Assembly: GCF_000144625.1 (NCBI RefSeq)
Contig: NC_014376.1
Span: 1,798,001-1,862,000 of the forward strand
Origin: [Clostridium] saccharolyticum WM1
GTDB lineage: Bacteria; Bacillota; Clostridia; Lachnospirales; Lachnospiraceae
Direction: 5' to 3'
DNA length: 64,000 bases
Shown piece after piece: positions 34,759 to 46,995 of this stretch (its first letter is position 1; each line of letters starts with the position of its first letter). The notes beneath the pieces were generated by a model that was given only the letters and a program-made list of their open reading frames with translations, had not been told where the DNA came from and did not search any database. Position numbers and translations under genes: made by a program.

Positions 34759-35652
34759 ATGAATTCACTGGAAAAACAGAAAAAAAGGTTTATTGTATGT
34801 TCCCTCGCCGTTCCCATGGCTTTGCTTATTGGATTTGTGGTGTTTCCGGCTTTTGACCTGATCCGCATGAGCTTTACAAACTGGGATGGATATTCCAAGA
34901 CCTACGATGCCATTGGTTTTGACAATTACACTGCTATGTTCCGCAACAGGGACTTATGGCTGTCCCTTAGAAACAATGCGGTATATTTTTTCGGACATCT
35001 GATCTTCATACCTATTGAACTGATGTTTGCTGTTCTTTTGACCTCCAGGCTCAGGGCGGCAAAATTTTATAAAACCATGGTTTTTATGCCATATATCATC
35101 AATGGAGTTGCCATTTCCTACGCCTTTTCCTATTTCTTTTCCCCTATTAACGGAGCATTTGATGAGATCCTGACTGTATTCCATCTGGAAAATCTCATCA
35201 GGAACTGGCTGTCAGATCCTAAAATCGTCAATTTTGTCCTGACCGTTGTTTCATTATGGAGGTTTTCCGGGTACCATGTGATCCTATTTATGGCGGCCCT
35301 ACAGTCTCTTCCCCAGGATGTGCAGGAAGCGGCCAGAGTGGATGGGGCCAATGCATGGCAGATGTTCCGGTACATCCAGATTCCTGCCATTATGCTCATG
35401 GTGGATTTTGTCCTTTTCGATAACATCCGGGGCGCCCTTCAGGTATTTGATATCCCTTATGTTATGACCAGCGGAGGACCGGGCTATGCCTCCTCCACCT
35501 TTACGCTTTATACCATTGATACGGCCTTTAAATACAGCAACTTTGGTCTTGCTTCCACCATGGCGGTAGCTATCATGATTATGATCGTGGTTATTTATCT
35601 GATTCAGAACAAGATCATTCACGGAATCATTCTGAAAGGGGGAAGAAAATAA
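34759..35652 (+). CDS. ABC sugar transporter permease (MalF type)
   Basis: 297 residues with six predicted membrane helices and the permease EAA loop 'DVQEAARVDGANAWQMFRYI' (about 190-210) that contacts the ATPase. Start MNSLEKQKKRF with AGGAGG eight bases upstream. Pairs with the following permease; the start of that gene is 1 bp after this stop. Confidence 0.94.
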   Translation: MNSLEKQKKRFIVCSLAVPMALLIGFVVFPAFDLIRMSFTNWDGYSKTYDAIGFDNYTAMFRNRDLWLSLRNNAVYFFGHLIFIPIELMFAVLLTSRLRAAKFYKTMVFMPYIINGVAISYAFSYFFSPINGAFDEILTVFHLENLIRNWLSDPKIVNFVLTVVSLWRFSGYHVILFMAALQSLPQDVQEAARVDGANAWQMFRYIQIPAIMLMVDFVLFDNIRGALQVFDIPYVMTSGGPGYASSTFTLYTIDTAFKYSNFGLASTMAVAIMIMIVVIYLIQNKIIHGIILKGGRK

Positions 35653-35653
35653 G

Positions 35654-36487
35654 ATGAAAACACGTACAATGGAACAAAGTTTCAAACAGATCATCTGCAT
35701 AGGCATGGTTCTGGTCGTTCTTGCGCCCATTGCACTGACTTTGTTTGCAGCTTTTAAGACAAAGGCAGATATGGTAAATACATCCCCCCTGCTTCTGCCG
35801 CCGATGGATAGAATCACATTTACAAACTTTAAAAAGGTATTAGGAGATAAGTATCTGTTCATCGGCTTTAAGAATACGGGCATCATACTGGCAGTCAGCA
35901 TTTTGTTTAATGTGCTGTTTGGCACCATTACTGCGTTTATATTGGAGCGTTTTGAGTTTAAGCTTAAAAAGGTGATTATGGGCCTTTTTTTCTTAGGCAT
36001 GCTGATCCCCAGCTTTGTTACGGAAATTGCCAGATTTAAGATTATTAACGGCATCGGGCTTTACAATACCCTGGGTGCACCAATGGTAATCTATGTGGCG
36101 TCAGACTTAATGCAGCTTTACATCTACCGGCAGTTCATCTCGACCCTTCCGGTGTCCCTTGATGAAAGCGCTCTTTTGGACGGCTGTTCCTATTTCGGCC
36201 TGTTTACTAAGATTGTTTTCCCCCTGTTAGCACCTGCCACAGCTACGGTGGTGATCATCAAGGCCATTACCATCATCAATGACATGTACATTCCATACCT
36301 GTATATGCCTAAGAACCGGCTTCGGACCCTGACCACTTTTCTCATGAATTACGCCAATGCCCAGCAGGGTTCCTGGCAGAAGCTGGCGGCTGGTATCATT
36401 ATCATCATGCTGCCCACCATCCTGATTTATATCTTTTTCCAGAAATACATTCTTGCAGGAATCGCTGCGGGAGCGGTAAAGGAATAA
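35654..36487 (+). CDS. ABC sugar transporter permease (MalG type)
   Basis: 277 residues, six membrane helices, EAA loop 'SLDESALLDGCSYFGLFTKI' (about 170-190), a variant of the usual E-A-A sequence. The C-terminal end 'FFQKYILAGIAAGAVKE' is typical for MalG-type partners. With the preceding gene it forms the membrane channel of the importer. It relies on read-through from the operon and translational coupling (1 bp after the previous stop). Confidence 0.94.
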   Translation: MKTRTMEQSFKQIICIGMVLVVLAPIALTLFAAFKTKADMVNTSPLLLPPMDRITFTNFKKVLGDKYLFIGFKNTGIILAVSILFNVLFGTITAFILERFEFKLKKVIMGLFFLGMLIPSFVTEIARFKIINGIGLYNTLGAPMVIYVASDLMQLYIYRQFISTLPVSLDESALLDGCSYFGLFTKIVFPLLAPATATVVIIKAITIINDMYIPYLYMPKNRLRTLTTFLMNYANAQQGSWQKLAAGIIIIMLPTILIYIFFQKYILAGIAAGAVKE

Positions 36488-36541
36488 TAGATACATAAAT
36501 CGTAACTATGCAATGGATTCTTGATTCACAGTCGCTTATAA

Positions 36542-39607
<3,066 letters not shown>

Positions 39608-39614
39608 ATGCAAA

Positions 39615-39668
39615 CGGCAGACGGCAGGAGTTTAAGTAAATTCTTCCGGTCTGCCGCTTTTTATTTTT
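39615..39668 (+). terminator. lacZ terminator
   Basis: CGGCAG (39615-39620) pairs with CTGCCG (39651-39656) with further partial pairing inside, followed by CTTTTTATTTTT. Confidence 0.75.
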
Positions 39669-39935
39669 CGCGGAAGGGAAATAAAAGCTGCTGATAAACA
39701 TAATCAGAAAATCTCGTCCCTTTTTCCTGATATTATATTATAATAGAATTGAATCAGCAGTATACGGCAGAATGCAGAATGGGCTTCTGAGAGTATCGCC
39801 GTTCAATCTTAAAATCATGAACGGTGTGTCATGGTATACCGATTCATCAACAGTGACATATTGTTGTCATAATTGGGCTGGTATGATGCATGAGAAAAGT
39901 AGAAAATATAAAGATTGTTGAAAGAAGGGGATGCT

Positions 39936-40349
39936 ATGCTGGAAAAAAAACCAACACAAGAAGAAATGACTTCCCTGATGGGAGAGGCTTTGTTTGAGTC
40001 ATGGAAAATTCTTTGTGAAAGAATTGATGAGACGTATGATATGGAGCGCATGTGGAACAGCGGCGGAAAAGCCTGGAGGTACGAGTTTAAATACCGCAGG
40101 GGCGGGAAAACCCTCTGCGCGTTATATGCCAGAGAGAACTGTTTTGGATTCATGGTGATTATGGGTAAAGGGGAACGGGAAATTTTTGAACGGGAACGGC
40201 AGAACTATTCTACGGAAGTTCAGAAGGTATATGATGAATCAACAACCTATCATGATGGAAAATGGATGATGTTTTTTATAAAGGATCAATCGCTATTCGG
40301 TGATATGATGCAGCTGCTAAAGATAAAAAGAAGGCCCAATAAAAAGTGA
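39936..40349 (+). CDS. DUF3788 family protein
   Basis: 137 residues from ATG 39936, which has GAAGGGG just upstream; a TTG at 39915 is possible but unlikely. Conserved family segments 'RMWNSGGKAWRYEFKYRRGG', 'TLCALYARENCFGFMVIMG' and 'YDESTTYHDGKWMMF' are all present. Small cytoplasmic protein of unknown biochemical function, related to YdeI/DUF1801-like folds. Stands alone. Confidence 0.85.
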   Translation: MLEKKPTQEEMTSLMGEALFESWKILCERIDETYDMERMWNSGGKAWRYEFKYRRGGKTLCALYARENCFGFMVIMGKGEREIFERERQNYSTEVQKVYDESTTYHDGKWMMFFIKDQSLFGDMMQLLKIKRRPNKK

Positions 40350-40518
40350 AAAATAGCTGGAAAAAACCTTAAAAAATCCTATACGGGAAAAAGAAATAAA
40401 AACATTCAATCGCATTGATAAATGGAATCCAGTTTGAACGAATAGGTTTCTGAATGAATTGTTAAAAAGTAAAAAAGAAAGATAATTAAATAACAATAAT
40501 GTGAAAAAAGTAACTAAA

Positions 40519-40545
40519 TTGACAGATATAATCCTGAGGTATAAT
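40519..40545 (+). promoter_or_regulatory. Aldehyde dehydrogenase promoter
   Basis: TTGACA (40519-40524), 15 bp, TATAAT (40540-40545). The spacer is two bases shorter than ideal. Confidence 0.55.
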
Positions 40546-40602
40546 GAATACATAATTAAAGAATCCGGAACCATAAAATGTTAATAGAGAGGAGATAAAA
40601 TT

Positions 40603-42090
40603 TTGCAGAATGTAGAGCTTCTAAAGAAATATCAGTTATTCATAGGCGGGCAATGGAAGGATGCTTCCGATGGAAAAACATTTCCGACAATCTGCCCGGC
40701 CGATGGGAGGGTGCTGACTGAGTGCGCTGAGGCAACAAAGGATGACGTGGATGAGGCGGTCCGGGAAGCATGGAAGGCATTTGAAACCTGGAAGAATGTA
40801 CCGGTAAACCAGAGAGCTGCCATTCTGAATAAGATTGCGGATATCATAGATGCGAATAAGGAACATCTTGCCATGGTGGAAACCCTGGACAACGGGAAAC
40901 CCATAAGGGAAACCTTGACGGTGGATATACCTCTTGGTGCCCAGCATTTCCGCTATTTTGCAGGCTGTATTATGGCGGAAGAGGGCAGTGCCAGTATACT
41001 GGGAGAAAATATCTTAAGTCTGATCCTGAAAGAACCGATCGGCGTGGTTGGGCAGATCGTTCCCTGGAATTTCCCATTCCTGATGGCAGCCTGGAAGCTG
41101 GCACCGGTACTGGCAAGCGGCTGCTGTTCCGTCTTTAAGACCTCCAGCACCACTTCTCTCAGCGTTCTGGAACTGGCAAGGCTAATCCAGGATGTGATCC
41201 CGGCCGGGGTGTTTAATGTGATTACCGGAGCGGGTTCCAAGTCCGGGCAATATATGTTGGAACATGAAGGATTCCGGAAGCTTGCATTTACCGGCTCAAC
41301 GGAAGTCGGAAAGAACGTGGCCCTAGCAGCAGCGGAAAAGCTGATTCCGGCTACTTTGGAGCTGGGCGGCAAATCGGCTAATATTTACTTTGAGGACTGT
41401 GATTGGGAGATGGCCATGGATGGCTTACAGCTGGGGATTCTCTTTAACCAGGGCCAGGTATGCTGTGCGGGTTCCAGGGTCTTTGTGCAGGAAAGCATTT
41501 ACGATAAGTTTGTGGAAGAAGCGGTTAAACGGTTTAACCAGGTAAAGGTCGGTCTTCCGTGGGATGAACATACCCAGATGGGAAGTCAGATCAGCAAAGG
41601 GCATATGAAGGATATTTTAAGCTACATAGAGATTGGAAAATCAGAAGGAGCGGCAGTGCTTTGCGGCGGAGAGCAGATTCTGGAGGACGGACTGGAAAAC
41701 GGAGCATTTTTAAGGCCTACGCTCCTTGGCAATGTGACAAATGACATGAGGGTGGCACAAGAAGAGATCTTCGGACCTGTGGCATGTATCATTAAGTTTA
41801 AGACAGAGGATGAGGCCGTGGCTATGGCCAATGACAGCCAGTACGGACTGGGTGGAGCAGTATGGACCAGAGACATCAATCGGGCAATACGGGTTGCCAG
41901 AGCGGTGGAGACCGGACGTATGTGGGTTAATACCTATAATTCCATTCCTGAGGGAGCTCCTTTCGGGGGATACAAGACTTCGGGAATCGGCCGTGAGACA
42001 CATAAGGTCATTCTGGAACACTACACCCAGACAAAGAATATCATGATCAATTTAACTGAATCTCCTTCCGGTTTTTATCCGGTTAAATAA
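40603..42090 (+). CDS. NAD(P)-dependent aldehyde dehydrogenase
   Basis: 495 residues, the standard ALDH length; cytoplasmic. It oxidises an aldehyde to the acid. Motifs: oxyanion Asn in 'GQIVPWNFPFLMAAWKL', coenzyme loop 'FTGSTEVGKN', general base Glu253 in 'LELGGKSANIYFED', catalytic Cys287 in 'NQGQVCCAGSRVF'. The start is TTG, supported by AGAGGAGA eight bases before; no nearby ATG is in frame. The usual KPA/KPSE stretch reads 'FKTSSTTSLS' here, so Lys is kept but the following residues are unusual. Substrate unknown; single gene with own terminator. Confidence 0.92.
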   Translation: MQNVELLKKYQLFIGGQWKDASDGKTFPTICPADGRVLTECAEATKDDVDEAVREAWKAFETWKNVPVNQRAAILNKIADIIDANKEHLAMVETLDNGKPIRETLTVDIPLGAQHFRYFAGCIMAEEGSASILGENILSLILKEPIGVVGQIVPWNFPFLMAAWKLAPVLASGCCSVFKTSSTTSLSVLELARLIQDVIPAGVFNVITGAGSKSGQYMLEHEGFRKLAFTGSTEVGKNVALAAAEKLIPATLELGGKSANIYFEDCDWEMAMDGLQLGILFNQGQVCCAGSRVFVQESIYDKFVEEAVKRFNQVKVGLPWDEHTQMGSQISKGHMKDILSYIEIGKSEGAAVLCGGEQILEDGLENGAFLRPTLLGNVTNDMRVAQEEIFGPVACIIKFKTEDEAVAMANDSQYGLGGAVWTRDINRAIRVARAVETGRMWVNTYNSIPEGAPFGGYKTSGIGRETHKVILEHYTQTKNIMINLTESPSGFYPVK

Positions 42091-42105
42091 TTGGCAAGCA
42101 GGCAG

Positions 42106-42146
42106 AAAGCGGTTTTGCAGGATACAGTTCCAAAGCCGCTTTTTTG
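42106..42146 (+). terminator. Aldehyde dehydrogenase terminator
   Basis: AAGCGG-T-TTTG pairs with CAAA-G-CCGCTT, then TTTT. Confidence 0.8.
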
Positions 42147-42208
42147 CATGGGAAAAGAGCTTGACCGGTTGGGAGAAATGTAATAGAGAAAGAAATGTGA
42201 TATATTGC

Positions 42209-42237
42209 TTGACAAAATAAAAAATTGGCTGTATTCT
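42209..42237 (+). promoter_or_regulatory. Promoter of the leader peptide / ABC exporter unit
   Basis: TTGACA (42209-42214), 17 bp, TATTCT (42232-42237). It lies about 50 bases before the leader peptide and more than 330 bases before the exporter gene. Confidence 0.75.
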
Positions 42238-42275
42238 AGTAATTGTACAATAAATACCAATAATTCCAAGAAAAG

Positions 42276-42359
42276 GAGGCAGAAACTATGAAACGTAACT
42301 TTGATGCAATTAGAAGGAATAGAATAGAGAATTTATTTTATATTCATCCAGTCTGCCTC
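42276..42359 (+). promoter_or_regulatory. Long-range pairing that can hide the leader ribosome site
   Basis: GAGGCAGA (42276-42283, overlapping the Shine-Dalgarno) is the exact reverse complement of TCTGCCTC (42352-42359) inside the leader frame. A ribosome on the leader would break this pairing. Confidence 0.5.
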
Positions 42360-42380
42360 AGTGAAGATAAAATCTTGTGA
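42288..42380 (+). CDS. Leader peptide of the ABC exporter operon (30 residues)
   Basis: An ATG with a near-ideal ribosome site (AAAAGGAGG, spacing 8) opens a 30-codon frame, MKRNFDAIRR to EDKIL, rich in Arg, Asn and Ile, ending TGA at 42378-42380. It sits between a strong promoter and two intrinsic terminators, directly ahead of a BmrCD-like heterodimeric exporter. In Bacillus subtilis, bmrCD is controlled by the translated leader peptide BmrB through ribosome-mediated attenuation; the arrangement here is the same although the peptide sequence is not one I recognise. The peptide itself probably has no function beyond its translation (inference). Confidence 0.65.
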   Translation: MKRNFDAIRRNRIENLFYIHPVCLSEDKIL

Positions 42381-42438
42381 TCATAAGTGTCACGGGATGA
42401 GTGTCAGCTCTATTCGGGAGCTGCTTCAATGAGTTTTT

Positions 42439-42468
42439 CCGCAGTCGGGATGGACTGCGGTTTTTTTT
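42439..42468 (+). terminator. Attenuator terminator T1
   Basis: CCGCAGTC (42439-42446), six-base loop, GACTGCGG (42453-42460), then eight T's. A smaller CAGCTC/GAGCTG hairpin (42405-42423) lies just before it. Confidence 0.92.
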
Positions 42469-42475
42469 GTTATTT

Positions 42476-42517
42476 ACCGAAAAAGACCGCTCTATGCAGT
42501 TTTTTTCGGTTTTTTTT
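42476..42517 (+). terminator. Attenuator terminator T2
   Basis: Arms 42476-42490 and 42496-42510 pair at 14 of 15 positions (ACCGAAAAA...TTTTTCGGT) followed by seven T's. Its left arm can instead pair with the right arm and T run of T1 (42457-42468 with 42479-42490, 12 bp with two G-U), which would disable both terminators. Confidence 0.88.
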
Positions 42518-42571
42518 ACATAAAAGGGCGAATAACCCATTCATGCTTGCAGTAAATAAAGGAGGAAAAGT

Positions 42572-44314
42572 ATGAAAAATCTATGGAAGTATGGAAAGAA
42601 GTACAGTTTTCTGTATGTTTTGGCGATTGCAGCTATGATCGTCAGCATTCTTTTGGATGCGGCGGCTCCCCAGATCACAAAGCATATCATTGACGATGTC
42701 ATTGTGGGGGGAGAGATGCAGATTCTCATGAGGCTGCTTTTAGGGCTGGTAGGAATTGGACTTGGAAGAGCGGTGCTTCAGTACACAAAGGAATTTATTT
42801 TTGACTATGCCGCATCCGGGATTGGATGCAGCTTAAGGAAGGATTTATTTGACCACATCCAGACCCTGTCCATGGGGTATTTCGACAGCCACAATACAGG
42901 AGAATTGATGGCCAGAATCAAGGATGATGCGGAACGAATCTGGAATGCGTTCGGATTTGTGGGAATGCTGGTGTTAGAATGTTCCATTCACACCGTCATT
43001 GTTATCGTATGCATGTACCGTCTAAGCCCCATCCTTACACTGATACCGCTGGTAATTCTCCCCCTGATCGCCTGGTATGCGGTTAAAATGGAAAATGGTT
43101 TGGGAGAGGTTTACGATAAGATCAGTGAGCAGACCGCTGAATTAAATACGGTAGCACAGGAGAATCTGGCAGGGGTCCGTACCGTAAAAGCCTTTGCAAG
43201 AGAAGGTTACGAGATCGAAAAATTTAAGAAACACAATAAGCGGTATTACGATTTAAATATGAAGCAGGCCAAACTGATCGTCCGCTACCAGCCTAACATA
43301 TCCTTTTTATCAAAGGTTCTTTTAATGGCAATTATTGTTATAGGCGGTATTTTGGTTATTCATGATAAGATGACCATTGGAGATCTGGGGGCATTTTCCG
43401 AGTATGCCAATAACATTATCTGGCCGATGGAAATGGTGGGCTGGCTCAGCAATGATATTGCAGCAGCGGTAGCCTCCAACAAAAAGATCAAAAAGATCAT
43501 GGAGGAGCGGCCGGTCATCTGCAATCCGGAAAACCCGGTCCTGCCGGAGACGGTCCAGGGAGAACTGGCCTTTCAGCATGTGGACTTTGAGCTGGATGGA
43601 AAGAGTATTTTAAGCGACATTGATTTTACCTTAACAAAGGGCAAGACCCTTGGCATTATGGGAGTCACCGGTTCGGGAAAAAGCTCTATTGTCAATTTGA
43701 TCGAGCGTTTCTATGACGTAACAAAGGGAAAAATCCTATTAGACGGGATCAATGTAAAGGATCTGCCTTTAGCATTTCTAAGGGGGCAGATATCGGTGGT
43801 CATGCAGGATGTATTCCTTTTTTCGGACAGCATTACGGAAAATATTAAGACTGGAAATAAGGATGCGACGGAATGGGAAAGCGTGCAGCAGGCCTCCATC
43901 TCGGCTGGAGCTGACGGCTTTATTCAAAAGCTTTCAGAACAGTATGATACGGTAATCGGCGAACGGGGAGTCGGACTCTCCGGGGGACAGAAGCAGAGGA
44001 TCAGCATCGCCAGAGCCATTGCAAAAGAAACGCCTCTTTTAATTCTCGATGACTCCACCTCGGCTCTTGATATGGAGACAGAGAAGGAGATCGAGGCCCA
44101 TCTTGCGGAATTAAAGGACAGTTCGAAAATCATTATCGCCCACCGCATTTCAGCTGTGCGCCGTGCCGATGAGATCCTGATCTTAGAGGAAGGACGGATC
44201 GTGGAACGGGGAACCCATGAGGAGCTTATGGAAATGCGTGGACAATATTATAAAACCTATCAGGTACAGTATGGAGAGGAGGAGATGAAATGGCAGTCAA
44301 TTCAAGCAGAATAG
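42572..44314 (+). CDS. Heterodimeric ABC exporter half, degenerate-site subunit (BmrC-like)
   Basis: 580 residues: six-helix exporter membrane domain (about 1-310) and nucleotide-binding domain (about 335-575). Walker A 'GVTGSGKSSIVNL', canonical signature 'VGLSGGQKQRISIARA', Walker B 'LLILDDSTSALD' and H-loop 'IIAHRISAV'. The residue after Walker B is Asp instead of the catalytic Glu, marking the non-hydrolysing site of a heterodimer. Exporters of this kind expel drugs or lipids. AAAGGAGG precedes the ATG; expression probably depends on read-through of two terminators behind a leader peptide. It overlaps its partner gene by 25 bp. Confidence 0.92.
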   Translation: MKNLWKYGKKYSFLYVLAIAAMIVSILLDAAAPQITKHIIDDVIVGGEMQILMRLLLGLVGIGLGRAVLQYTKEFIFDYAASGIGCSLRKDLFDHIQTLSMGYFDSHNTGELMARIKDDAERIWNAFGFVGMLVLECSIHTVIVIVCMYRLSPILTLIPLVILPLIAWYAVKMENGLGEVYDKISEQTAELNTVAQENLAGVRTVKAFAREGYEIEKFKKHNKRYYDLNMKQAKLIVRYQPNISFLSKVLLMAIIVIGGILVIHDKMTIGDLGAFSEYANNIIWPMEMVGWLSNDIAAAVASNKKIKKIMEERPVICNPENPVLPETVQGELAFQHVDFELDGKSILSDIDFTLTKGKTLGIMGVTGSGKSSIVNLIERFYDVTKGKILLDGINVKDLPLAFLRGQISVVMQDVFLFSDSITENIKTGNKDATEWESVQQASISAGADGFIQKLSEQYDTVIGERGVGLSGGQKQRISIARAIAKETPLLILDDSTSALDMETEKEIEAHLAELKDSSKIIIAHRISAVRRADEILILEEGRIVERGTHEELMEMRGQYYKTYQVQYGEEEMKWQSIQAE

Positions 44315-46065
44315 ATGAAGATCAGAAGGAAGTTTTTAAAAAGGATACCCTGCTTCGCCTGTATCGGTATCTCCTGGAATTTAAAAAGGAGATCATCATC
44401 GTTCTTTTTATCATGGCCGGTACCATAGCCATCAGCATGTCAGCACCCCTTATGATGGAATATGCCATCAATTCCTGTGTGGCTAATAAGGATATGGCAG
44501 GCCTTTTATGGCTGGGTTCTGGTGCAGCCGTGCTGTTCCTTTTATTCCTTGCAGGTACCAAGATACGCATGCGCCTTATGGCGGACGTATCCAACCGTGT
44601 GCTTTTGAATATCCGGGAAGAGCTTTATCAACATATTCAGACCCTTGGTTTTGGCTTTTTTGACAGCCGTCCTACGGGAAAGGTGCTTGCAAGGATTATT
44701 GGAGATGTAAATGCCTTAAAGGATGTGTTATCAGACAGTGTGACTCAGCTGATCCCGGACTTACTTACGGTCGTCTGTGTGGCGGTCATCATGCTGTTAA
44801 AGAATTACCGCCTGGCAATGGCGGCACTGCTGACCCTTCCCATATTGGCCGTGGGCATGTTTCTGATTGAAACTACAGTACACAGAAGGTGGCAGATCTA
44901 CCGTAAAAAAACATCAAATTTAAATGCTTATGTCCATGAAGACTTATCCGGCATCCGGATTATACAGAGCTTTGCGGCGGAGCCGGAGACAAAAGAGGTA
45001 TTTCATGACCTTGTTAACCAGCATTATAAATCCTTTATGGATGCGGTCATTGTGGCGGATGGCTTCGGACCTCTGGTTGAAATAACCTGGGGACTGGGCG
45101 GTTTCCTGCTGTATTTTATAGGAATCCGGATTGTTGGAGTGGAAAATATCGGAATCGGTACGTTTCTTGCGTTTTCAACCTATATCGCTATGTTCTGGAG
45201 CCCGATCCGGAATCTGGCTAACTTTTACAATAAACTGACCACCAACATATCCGCTGCGGAACGTATATTTGATATCATTGATACGGAAGCGGAAATAACA
45301 GATCAGGAGGGAGCCGTGATCTTACCGGAGATAAAGGGGGAAGTGGTCTTTGAGCACGTATCCTTTGCTTATGGAGATGAGCCGGACCGGCTGATTCTAG
45401 ATGACGTAAACTTTACCGTTAAGCCAGGTGAAACCATTGCGCTGGTAGGACCAACTGGTGCGGGAAAGACCACCATTGTAAATCTGATCAGCCGTTTTTA
45501 TGAAACCACCAGCGGTAGTATTTTCATTGACCGCCATGAAATCAAAGAAGTGACTTTAAAGAGCTTAAGAAGCCAGATGGGAATTATGACCCAGGATAAC
45601 TTCCTCTTTTCCGGGACCATACGGGATAATATCAAATACGGTCGTCTGGAGGCTTCTGATGATGAGGTGATGGAGGCAGCGAAGGCAGTCAATGCCCATG
45701 AATTTATCATGAAGCTGGAAAATGGATATGACACGGTAATCAGCGAGAGAGGGGCAGGACTTTCCATCGGACAGAGGCAGCTTCTGGCTTTTGCAAGAAC
45801 GATGGTGTCAAGGCCTGGGATTCTGATCCTTGACGAGGCTACCTCCAGCATTGATACCCATACAGAGCTTTTGGTACAGAAGGGAATTGATGCCTTATTA
45901 AAGGGCAGAACTTCCTTTGTCATTGCCCACCGCCTTTCCACTATCCGTAAGGCGGACCGCATTTTTGTCATTGATCAGGGAAATATCATGGAGTCAGGAA
46001 GCCACGAAGAGTTGATGGATCAGAAGGGGGCCTACTATAAATTATACCAAAGCCAGTTCTCCTAG
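44290..46065 (+). CDS. Heterodimeric ABC exporter half, catalytic subunit (BmrD-like)
   Basis: 591 residues: membrane domain (about 25-330) and nucleotide-binding domain (about 350-590). Walker A 'LVGPTGAGKTTIVNL', signature altered to 'AGLSIGQRQLLAFART' (LSIGQ), Walker B 'GILILDEATSSID' with the catalytic Glu, H-loop 'VIAHRLSTI'. Its intact Walker site would face the LSGGQ of the partner, while its altered signature faces the Asp-type site of the partner: the expected asymmetric pair. A role in multidrug or antibiotic export is inferred from similarity to BmrCD and the attenuator. Confidence 0.92.
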   Translation: MAVNSSRIDEDQKEVFKKDTLLRLYRYLLEFKKEIIIVLFIMAGTIAISMSAPLMMEYAINSCVANKDMAGLLWLGSGAAVLFLLFLAGTKIRMRLMADVSNRVLLNIREELYQHIQTLGFGFFDSRPTGKVLARIIGDVNALKDVLSDSVTQLIPDLLTVVCVAVIMLLKNYRLAMAALLTLPILAVGMFLIETTVHRRWQIYRKKTSNLNAYVHEDLSGIRIIQSFAAEPETKEVFHDLVNQHYKSFMDAVIVADGFGPLVEITWGLGGFLLYFIGIRIVGVENIGIGTFLAFSTYIAMFWSPIRNLANFYNKLTTNISAAERIFDIIDTEAEITDQEGAVILPEIKGEVVFEHVSFAYGDEPDRLILDDVNFTVKPGETIALVGPTGAGKTTIVNLISRFYETTSGSIFIDRHEIKEVTLKSLRSQMGIMTQDNFLFSGTIRDNIKYGRLEASDDEVMEAAKAVNAHEFIMKLENGYDTVISERGAGLSIGQRQLLAFARTMVSRPGILILDEATSSIDTHTELLVQKGIDALLKGRTSFVIAHRLSTIRKADRIFVIDQGNIMESGSHEELMDQKGAYYKLYQSQFS

Positions 46066-46127
46066 TTAGGAAAAAGGATTGACCGGACGGTGGAAATGCA
46101 ATAAAATAGGAGGCGAGGTGATAAAAG

Positions 46128-46988
46128 ATGACAAAAGGAGCATTGGTTTTAGAAGGGGGTTCCTTAAGAGGGGTGTTCACGGCCGGGGTTTTGGATGTGT
46201 TCATGGAACAGGGAATTGAAATGTCCTATGTAAATGGGGTATCGGCCGGTTCCATGTGCGGCATGAGCTATGTAAGCAAGCAGATCGGCCGTACCATTAA
46301 AGTGGATTTGGATTATGTCAATGATAAACGGTTTTTAAGCTTTCGGAATATGGTAAAAAACCGCTCAATTTTTAATTTTGATTTCCTGTTTGGGGAATTA
46401 TGCGATACGCTGGTTCCCTTTGACTATGATACCTTTTGGAAGTCCCGGCAGACCTTTGAGGTAGTTGCCACCCGTTGTAAGACGGGAAAGCCGGAATATT
46501 TTGAAAAAAGTTCCTGCGATGATTTTGTCAGTGCAGTAAAGGCTTCCAGCAGTATCCCTATTTTATCCGGCATGATCCCTGTAAAAGGGAAAAAATATCT
46601 GGATGGAGGCTGTTCCATGCCAATTGCATATCAGAGAGCCATTGATTTGGGATATGATAAAATCGTTGTGGTCCTTACCAGAGAGCACGGATTTCGGAAG
46701 CCTCAGCTGGACAAATGGACAAAAAGAGGGTATGAACGATATTTTGCTCCTTTACCGGAGCTTATGAAGGCCTTAAGAGAGGTACCTGACCGGTATAACC
46801 AGATGCAGGAGGAAATCGACCGGCTGGAGGAAGAAGGAAGAATCTATGTCATACGTCCAGATAAGCATGTTACAGTACATAGAACCGAAAAGGATAAGCG
46901 GAAGCTGGAGGCTCTTTACGAGGATGGACGGCGACTGGCGGAAGAACATATGGAGAAGCTGAAAAATTATCTGGAGATCGAAGCCTAG
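46128..46988 (+). CDS. Patatin-like phospholipase
   Basis: 286 residues. Oxyanion-hole Gly-rich motif 'LEGGSLRGVFTAGVLDVF', nucleophile Ser in 'GVSAGSMCGMSY' (GXSXG) and catalytic Asp in 'YLDGGCSMPIAYQ' (DGG), the Ser-Asp dyad of patatins. Related to YjjU/RssA-type bacterial proteins, which act as cytoplasmic or membrane-associated lipid hydrolases; substrate unknown. AGGAGGCGAGG lies before the start. It follows the exporter by about 60 bases and precedes the tandem repeat array. Confidence 0.9.
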   Translation: MTKGALVLEGGSLRGVFTAGVLDVFMEQGIEMSYVNGVSAGSMCGMSYVSKQIGRTIKVDLDYVNDKRFLSFRNMVKNRSIFNFDFLFGELCDTLVPFDYDTFWKSRQTFEVVATRCKTGKPEYFEKSSCDDFVSAVKASSSIPILSGMIPVKGKKYLDGGCSMPIAYQRAIDLGYDKIVVVLTREHGFRKPQLDKWTKRGYERYFAPLPELMKALREVPDRYNQMQEEIDRLEEEGRIYVIRPDKHVTVHRTEKDKRKLEALYEDGRRLAEEHMEKLKNYLEIEA

Positions 46989-46995
46989 GAAAATG

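Noticed and set aside
42241..42571. T-box or metabolite riboswitch before the ABC exporter
   Set aside because: No T-box sequence or specifier loop seen; the translated leader with a strong ribosome site explains the layout better.
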